This document shows positions 58,892 to 64,000 of a DNA stretch of 64,000 bases, one piece after another. Location of the stretch: the NCBI GenBank assembly GCA_021813325.1, contig JAKALA010000011.1, forward strand, positions 1 through 64,000. The letters run 5' to 3'. The position numbers and the translations under genes were made by a program. The DNA comes from a bacterium. Its GTDB lineage: Bacteria > Verrucomicrobiota > Verrucomicrobiia > Limisphaerales > UBA11358. Each line of letters opens with the position of its first letter. Position 1 is the stretch's first letter. The notes under the pieces are model-generated. The model searched no databases and was not told the origin of the DNA. It worked only from the letters and a program-made list of their open reading frames with translations.

Positions 58892-60108
58892 TTGATTTGT
58901 TGCACCAACAGTTCGCGCACGCGCCGGTCATCGACCACTTGGGCGGTGAGTTTCAAACCGGCGAAAACGGAGGCTTCACCCGTCTGGGGCACCACGCCCA
59001 GCAGATGCGTCAAAAGTCCGCCCATCGTTTCGACCGCTTCCACCACGGGCAGCGCGGGAAATTCGCGGCGAAAATCGTCCAGCCGCATGGTGCCATTCAC
59101 CCGCCATTGGCCGGCGCCGACTTTCTCCAGCACAAACCGCTGCGGCGCGGTCGCCATGCGAATTTTTCCAACGATGCCGCCGAGAATATCTTCCATGGTC
59201 ACCAGCCCGGCGGCTCCGCCAAACTCGTCGAGCACAATGGCCAATCCGCGCTGTTGCTTTTGCAGGGCGCGGAACAACTGCAACAAATTCATGGATTCGG
59301 GAACGAACGACGGAAATTCAATCACCTCGGAGAGGTCGGCTTTGGGGTCCAGCAACAGGGCGCGCGTGTTTAAAATACCGACGATGGTATCGGGCGTTTC
59401 GTCGTAAATCGGCAACCGGCGGTGCCTGAATTTGCGCGCCGCCACCAGCATTTCCTCCACGGTCAATTCGTCGGAAATGCTTTCCATTCCAGCCCGCGGG
59501 CGCATGACATCCCGCGCCGTGCGGCGGTCGAGGTTGATAATTTGCAGGATGATTTCGCGCTCCGACTCTTCCAGCGTGCCCTGTTGCCAGGCCAGTTCCA
59601 GCAGTTCCTGATATTCCGCTTCGGTGACGGCGGCGGGCGGCGCGGCCTTGGCGGCCGCCTGTTTGAGAATGGCCGCATTGGTCCATTGTGCGGCCCGGTA
59701 AAACGGCTTGGTGAGCCGCCGAAAGGTCAGCAGCGGCCAGGCCACCCGCAGCGACCAATATTCCGGCCGCCGCACGGCGAGTGTTTTGGGCAGCACTTCG
59801 CCGATCAACAAAACCACGGCGGCCAGTGCCAGCATCGTCAGCCCAAAGCCCCAGCGTTCGTCAAAGACCAGGCGGAGCGCCACCGCCAGAATGGCCGCGT
59901 TGGCAAAGGTGTTGCCCAGCGCCAGCGTGGCCTGTAAATCCTGCGGACGCTGCAACAGATCGGAGACAATTTTGCCGCCGCGGGATTTGCGTTCGGACAA
60001 GTGGGCCACCTGCCATTTGCTCAGGGAAAACAGCGCCGTTTCCGCCAGCGCGAAGAAGAAACTCGCGCCCGCGAAAATCAAGATCGCCGTCACCATCGCC
60101 GCTTCCAT
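58888..60108 (-). CDS. CNNM/CorC-HlyC family membrane protein
   Basis: A 406-residue protein, first of three overlapping paralogues. DUF21/CNNM membrane part about 1-190 (LIFAGASFFFALAETALFSL, VLLIGEVLPKTLAVRRPEYW), CBS pair about 200-310 (ARDVMRPRAGMES, VLDEFGGAAGLVTMEDILG) and CorC_HlyC domain to the end. The start is M1 or M5. Metal transport or stress tolerance is the inferred role. Upstream lies a graveyard of gene fragments; no promoter was identified. Confidence 0.88.
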   Translation of the reverse strand: MEAAMVTAILIFAGASFFFALAETALFSLSKWQVAHLSERKSRGGKIVSDLLQRPQDLQATLALGNTFANAAILAVALRLVFDERWGFGLTMLALAAVVLLIGEVLPKTLAVRRPEYWSLRVAWPLLTFRRLTKPFYRAAQWTNAAILKQAAAKAAPPAAVTEAEYQELLELAWQQGTLEESEREIILQIINLDRRTARDVMRPRAGMESISDELTVEEMLVAARKFRHRRLPIYDETPDTIVGILNTRALLLDPKADLSEVIEFPSFVPESMNLLQLFRALQKQQRGLAIVLDEFGGAAGLVTMEDILGGIVGKIRMATAPQRFVLEKVGAGQWRVNGTMRLDDFRREFPALPVVEAVETMGGLLTHLLGVVPQTGEASVFAGLKLTAQVVDDRRVRELLVQQIK

Positions 60109-60179
60109 GCGGCAAGATTAGGTCAATTTTCCAATTCGGAAAAGCCGAATCGCTTGGCGGCGGGGACAGATTATTGGCG

Positions 60180-60460
60180 GCGACCGGCGCGGCGCGATGA
60201 AGATTTGCCGGGGCCGGCCAGCTTGCGCCGCGCCCTGGCCAGTTCCTGCTGCAATGGGTCCCGGTCTTCGCGGTGGCGCTGCAATTCGCGGGCATGCCGC
60301 GCAATTCGAGCTGGGTGACGACATACCGCGACAAAACACGCAACGCCTGCTTTTGGGTTTCCTTCAGCGCCCGCGGAAAGGAATCAAGCACGCACAGGGT
60401 TCCCAAGGCATGACCGCAGGGCGAAAGTTTGCAACCTCCGATAAAACCGGAGGCTTGAGA
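60180..60460 (-). pseudogene. Fragment of a GAF-domain protein
   Basis: Minus-strand frames carry GCKLSPCGHALGTLCVLDSF and ETQKQALRVLSRYVVTQLEL, the end of a GAF domain as found in sensor kinases and cyclases ('GTLCVxD' then 'ALRxLARQVVxQLEL'). The preceding RFYR is in another frame, and no N- or C-terminal domains are attached. A charged segment follows, then the sequence is unrelated. Too damaged to be a gene. Confidence 0.6.
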
Positions 60461-60473
60461 TAGCGTTAGCCGC

Positions 60474-60590
60474 TCAAAGCGGCATCAGCGTCAGTTGATC
60501 CAGGCGCTGATCTTCCTTCTCTTGTTCCTGGATGTAACGACGCACCGCGACTTCGTCCCGTCCCACCGTGGCCACCCAATATCCGCCTAC
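60474..60590 (-). pseudogene. 3' remnant of an IS200-type transposase
   Basis: The minus frame GGYWVATVGRDEVAVRRYIQ then EQEKEDQRLDQLTLMPL and TGA (60474-60476) matches the C-terminal end of IS200/IS605 TnpA proteins, where 'YYVSTVGxDExxIRxYIxxQE' is conserved. The HUH catalytic part is missing upstream. Confidence 0.65.
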
Positions 60591-60963
60591 CTAGGGTATC
60601 TATGCGCACCGGAAACTTTGCGAGTGGGCTGGCGTTGATCCGGCGTCCCTGCCACGAAGCGGCTGTCCTCAAAGCCCTAATAATGCCAGCCTGACACCAA
60701 CCAAGCACCCCATCGGCTACGACAAAATGACGCACGCCGAACTTTGCCGGTGGGTTGGAGTGACCCCACGCCAATTACGAAACCGAAAAAAAAGCTGCCA
60801 CCGCCGTGACCAACGCGCAGTATGCTGCGCGCTCGTCACGAGCGGTATTTTGGCTGCGCCGAAAAGTCGGCAGGCTTTCCACCGGCGGCGCGGCAGCGGA
60901 CGTTGCGCTTGCTCCACTTTCCGCCCGCCGCCCCGCCGCCCGAAACCCTCCACGAGATAACTT
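60591..60963. other. No recognisable gene
   Basis: About 370 bp between the transposase remnant and the DUF4143 ATPase promoter. Several open frames exist on both strands, but none shows a family motif; the arginine/proline-rich reading frames are typical of GC-rich noise. Possibly decayed sequence. Confidence 0.4.
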
Positions 60964-60996
60964 TTGACCAGTTCACGGCTTTGAGTAAAATTACTC
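60964..60996 (+). promoter_or_regulatory. Promoter with palindromic operator for the DUF4143 ATPase
   Basis: -35 TTGACC (60964-60969), 16-bp spacer, -10 TAAAAT (60986-60991), giving an expected start near 60998 and a leader of about 18 nt. The perfect palindrome GAGTAAAATTACTC (60983-60996) covers the -10 box, and a further GAGTAA lies at 61005-61010. A repressor bound here would shut the gene. Confidence 0.6.
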
Positions 60997-61015
60997 ATTA
61001 CATTGAGTAAATTGT

Positions 61016-62203
61016 ATGAAGCGGCAAATTCTGCATGATGAACTGCTGAAACGGCTGAAGGAAAAGCGCCGTTTTCTGCAAGTGCTGGCCGGCCCGCGTC
61101 AGGTGGGCAAAACCACTTTGGCGCGGCAAGTCATGCAGGCGTCAAAATTGCCCGCCCACTACGCCTCGGCGGATGAACCGAGCTTGCGCGACCGCACTTG
61201 GATTGAGCAGCAATGGGATCTGGCACGGCTCAAGGCAAATGAAGGCAAGGCTGGCGCATTGCTGGTGCTGGACGAGGTGCAAAAGGTCTCCGACTGGTCG
61301 AATTTGGTGAAATTGCTTTGGGATGCCGACACCCATGCGGGTGTGCCGCTTAAAGTTGTCCTGCTGGGATCTGCGCCGCTCCTGATTCAGAGCGGCCTGA
61401 CGGAAAGCCTTGCCGGACGATTCGAGTTGATTCCAGTGCCACACTGGTCATTCGCTGAAATGCGGGAAGCCTTCGGCTGGAATCTGGAGCAATACATTTT
61501 CTACGGCGCGTATCCCGGTTCTGCCGAATTGATTGCCAGTCCCGAACGCTGGCGGCGTTACGTCACGGATTCACTGATTGAAACCACCATTTCCCGCGAC
61601 ATTTTACTGATGACGCGCGTGGACAAGCCCGCGTTGCTGCGCCGCCTCTTTCATCTGGGCTGCGCCTATTCGGGCCAGATTCTTTCATATCAAAAAATGC
61701 TCGGCCAACTGACGGACGCCGGCAACACCGTCACGCTCGCGCACTACTTGGACTTGCTGCAAGGCGCGGGCATGGTCGCGGGCCTTTCCAAATATGCCCA
61801 CGGCCTGGTTCGCCAGCGCGGATCAAGTCCAAAGCTCCAAGTCCTCAACACCGCCTTGATGACCGCGCAGGACAGCCGGACGATGGCCGAAGCGCGGCGC
61901 GACGGCAACCATTGGGGACGGCTGGTAGAATCCTGCGTCGGCGCGCACCTGCTCAACACCACTTTTAGCAGCGACATCGAAGTGACGTATTGGCGGGAAC
62001 GCAATCAGGAAGTGGATTTTATTTTGCGCCAAGGCAAAACGGCCACGGCTATTGAGGTGAAAAGTGGTCGCCGATCCGAATCGTTGCCGGGCATGGAGGC
62101 GTTTGCCAAACAATTCAAACCGAAGCGCAAACTGTTGGTGGGCGGACAGGGGATGGCGTTGGAAGAATTTCTCACGAAACCAGCCAGTCATTGGGTGCAA
62201 TGA
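61016..62203 (+). CDS. DUF4143-type AAA ATPase (intact)
   Basis: A 395-residue ATPase. Walker A is LAGPRQVGKTTLARQVM (about 25-41), Walker B ALLVLDEVQKVSDW (about 82-95), GSAPLLIQSG is the sensor segment, and the C-terminal DUF4143 part ends VDFILRQGKTATAIEVKSGR, a degenerate PD-D/ExK-like fold. Same family as the frameshifted gene at 22490 but only moderately similar, so not a recent duplicate. Members are accessory genes in many bacteria and archaea, with no settled function. Its promoter carries a palindrome that suggests autorepression or a cognate repressor. Confidence 0.87.
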   Translation: MKRQILHDELLKRLKEKRRFLQVLAGPRQVGKTTLARQVMQASKLPAHYASADEPSLRDRTWIEQQWDLARLKANEGKAGALLVLDEVQKVSDWSNLVKLLWDADTHAGVPLKVVLLGSAPLLIQSGLTESLAGRFELIPVPHWSFAEMREAFGWNLEQYIFYGAYPGSAELIASPERWRRYVTDSLIETTISRDILLMTRVDKPALLRRLFHLGCAYSGQILSYQKMLGQLTDAGNTVTLAHYLDLLQGAGMVAGLSKYAHGLVRQRGSSPKLQVLNTALMTAQDSRTMAEARRDGNHWGRLVESCVGAHLLNTTFSSDIEVTYWRERNQEVDFILRQGKTATAIEVKSGRRSESLPGMEAFAKQFKPKRKLLVGGQGMALEEFLTKPASHWVQ

Positions 62204-62364
62204 TTTTTGGCAGGCCGAACAAGCGCATGGGGAATTTTATCCGCCGCGACAAAATCGGGAGTATGTAGATAACGCAAATTGGGGTTGAAATTTTAGTCCC
62301 GACCCACGCATTGGTTATATGTCAGTCGCCTGCCTTCGGTGCGTTTGACCGCTTCGACAACGCG

Positions 62365-62817
62365 CTACTCGCCGGCCGCGACGCGATACACTTCGATCAC
62401 TGCGGCCGCCGTGGGACTGCGGAACAAATCCGCCCCCACGATGAATCGCGAGTAATCATCCATGAAGGCGATGAGATACGCGTAACGGCCGCCGAGCCGG
62501 AAGGTAAAGATGTCCGTCTGCCACATCTGATTGGGTGTGGCCCGTTCGAAGAACCGGGGCCGAACCATGTTCCGCTGCTTGCGGGGCGGATGATCCGGCA
62601 TCAGGTCGCCGTCATGCAACCGCTGGCGCACCGTCTCCGGACTGGCCGGCAGCATGAACCAACGGCGCAACACCTGACTGATGCGTTTGATGCCGAACGT
62701 GGGGTTTTGCGGTTTGAGTTCGACGATCTGTTCGGTGATCGCCGCCGGGAGCTTGGCCGGACGTTTGGCCGAGGTCGGCGGCAAATGGATCTGGCCGGAG
62801 GTCTCGCCATCGCGCAA
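62365..62817 (-). pseudogene. Truncated DDE transposase (integrase core)
   Basis: A 150-residue minus frame: GIKRISQVLRRWFMLPAS, then RATPNQMWQTDIFTFRLGGR with the first catalytic Asp and AFMDDYSRFIVGADLF with the second. This is the first half of an rve integrase core as in IS3/IS481-type transposases. It ends at VYRVAAGE before the catalytic Glu. An upstream frame to 62995 may hold part of the N-terminal HTH region in another frame. Not functional as it stands. Confidence 0.72.
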
Positions 62818-63153
62818 ACCCGATCTGGCCAGACGGCTTTGGACTTTGGGCTTTCATTGGAACCATCGCCGTCATGTCTGGCAACATCCCCGCGGCTCGT
62901 TCGACCCGTTGGGCAGTCACCCCCAAGACCCGCGCGCCAAGTATGACGCCTTCTTCCCAGCCGATGTTTTGCCCGCTTGAACCAATGAAAATCAATTTCT
63001 AATCCGCGCGGGCACGGTCAGTCAAAGCTGGCAGGATAGCCGATAATTAAACCAATTTACCCCGAATAGTCTTTAGTTTTTCCACCCATTCGCTAATTTC
63101 ATTCACTGGAAATCAATGCTTCAGACCGTGCCCATCCGTGGCCCATTAACTGA
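62818..63153. other. Spacer before the LutB-like gene
   Basis: About 336 bp. The first part may be the broken 5' end of the transposase fragment (minus strand, to about 62995). The rest, including the AT-rich stretch 63040-63110 where a promoter for the next gene would lie, shows no assignable signal. Confidence 0.35.
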
Positions 63154-64000
63154 ATGAAATCCGTCACCGAATTTAAGGCTCGCGCCGCTGAAAAGACCGG
63201 CGATCTGCGATTGCGCCAGTTCATTCGCACGGCGCTGCGCGGATACGAAGTGGCGCGGGACAAACGCAAAGACGCCTTCCAAAGCTGGGAATCCGCCCGG
63301 CAAGCGGCGGCGGAAACCAAATGGCAGGCCATCCATCACCTCGATGAACATCTCGTTGCGTTGACCACCAAACTGGAAGCGCGGGGCACCAAAGTCCATT
63401 GGGCCAGCACCGGTAATCAAGCCCGCGAGATCATCGCGCAAATTCTCCGCGACAAAAAGGCGCGTTCGATCATCAAATCGAAGTCCATGACTTCGGAGGA
63501 AATTCATCTGAACCATGCGTTGGAAGCCGAAGGATTTCAGGTGGTGGAATCCGATCTCGGCGAATTCATCGTGCAACTTCGCCATGAAGCGCCGTATCAC
63601 ATTGTTTTTCCGTCGATGCATCTGACGCGCGACGAAATCCGCGATTTGTTTCAAAAGGAATTGGGCGACGCGCCGTCGAACACCCCGGAAGACCTGACCA
63701 TGGTGGCCCGTCGCGTCATGCGGCAAAAATACCTTCAAGCGGATGTCGGATTCACCGGCGCCAATTTTGCCATTGCCGAAACCGGGATGATTTCCATCAC
63801 CGAAAACGAGGGCAACTCACGGCTGACGGCCGCGCTGCCTAAAACCATGGTCACGCTTATTGGCATCGAAAAAGTGCTGCCGCGCTTTGCCGACCTGGCG
63901 CTTTTTTTGCCGATGCTCGCGACGGCCGGCGCCGGCCAGCCAATGACGTGCTACAACACCATGTATTCGGGTCCGCGCCAGCCCGGCGAGGCGGACGGCC
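63154..64000 (+). CDS. LutB-like lactate-utilisation iron-sulfur protein (5' part only)
   Basis: The first 282 residues of a LutB/LldF-type protein, cut by the window edge. The N-terminal region contains KTGDLRLRQFIRTALRGYE, the LUD domain has KARSIIKSKSMTSEEIHLNH, LGEFIVQLRHEAPYHIVFPS, GFTGANFAIAETGMI and LPRFADLALFLPML. In LutABC these proteins, with two [4Fe-4S] clusters in the part not shown, pass electrons from L-lactate to the quinone pool. The ATG 63154 overlaps no other gene. Confidence 0.9.
   Translation, partial: MKSVTEFKARAAEKTGDLRLRQFIRTALRGYEVARDKRKDAFQSWESARQAAAETKWQAIHHLDEHLVALTTKLEARGTKVHWASTGNQAREIIAQILRDKKARSIIKSKSMTSEEIHLNHALEAEGFQVVESDLGEFIVQLRHEAPYHIVFPSMHLTRDEIRDLFQKELGDAPSNTPEDLTMVARRVMRQKYLQADVGFTGANFAIAETGMISITENEGNSRLTAALPKTMVTLIGIEKVLPRFADLALFLPMLATAGAGQPMTCYNTMYSGPRQPGEADG

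Noticed and set aside
1-64000. CRISPR arrays, rRNA and tRNA genes
   Set aside because: No regularly spaced repeats, rRNA-like stretches or tRNA cloverleaf candidates were recognised by eye in any intergenic region.

Overview
The window looks like chromosome from a Verrucomicrobiota bacterium, most likely the Pedosphaera/Limisphaerales branch. The pointers are a 51-residue 'small basic protein' of the Verrucomicrobia/Chlamydiae type, a PEP-CTERM exported protein, an S46 peptidase, a GH127 sugar hydrolase, many Tat or Sec-exported hydrolases, GTG/TTG starts, few Shine-Dalgarno sites and ATGA start/stop overlaps. No rRNA, tRNA or CRISPR array was recognised. The assignment rests on family recognition only.

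Layout. 0-1.4 kb: end of a probable transposase, a hairpin-rich spacer and a tyrosine recombinase. 1.6-7.1 kb (minus strand): hemA, a HemX/CcsA-like protein, two SPFH proteins, a ComB-like phosphatase and a PEP-CTERM protein. 7.4-11 kb (plus): small basic protein, RsuA/RluB pseudouridine synthase, SH3 protein, folD and a conserved hypothetical, then a MITE-like repeat. 11.4-22.3 kb: S46 peptidase, TIM-barrel isomerase, alpha/beta hydrolase, methyltransferase, Na/Ca exchanger, GH127 and membrane proteins. 22.4-29 kb: a disrupted thrS region (below). 29.4-36.6 kb (minus): pepP, MFS transporter, Nudix hydrolase, a 2-oxoacid:ferredoxin oxidoreductase pair and an HMGL-like aldolase. 36.7-52.8 kb: glycan assembly island with three GT9 transferases, an MsbA-like exporter, FkbM methyltransferases, GT10, GT8-like and GT2 enzymes, invaded by toxin-antitoxin cassettes. 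52.8-64 kb: recombinase remnant, UvrD-like helicase, membrane protein, three overlapping CNNM/CorC-type proteins, a graveyard of gene fragments, a DUF4143 ATPase, a transposase fragment and the start of a LutB-like protein.

The most striking locus is thrS. Threonyl-tRNA synthetase is encoded as two pieces on the minus strand. The N-terminal piece (editing domain plus class II motif 1) is at 28019-28993. The C-terminal piece (motifs 2 and 3 plus anticodon-binding domain) is at 23997-25097. A complete type II restriction-modification unit lies between them: an XRE controller, an AccI-family endonuclease and an N6-adenine methyltransferase. Copies of one 13-bp palindromic motif sit at the controller start and inside the 17-bp spacer of the methyltransferase promoter, suggesting one controller protein sets both outer promoters. 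The cut is in the linker between motif 1 and motif 2, so a two-subunit ThrRS is plausible.

A second theme appears at two loci: accessory genes sit next to a decayed partial copy of the neighbouring housekeeping gene. A frameshifted DUF4143 ATPase lies between thrS and a broken copy of the thrS 3' region. Toxin-antitoxin cassettes lie between two truncated copies of the 5' part of a GT9 gene and the intact GT9 gene. This suggests insertion with regeneration or duplication of the target gene.
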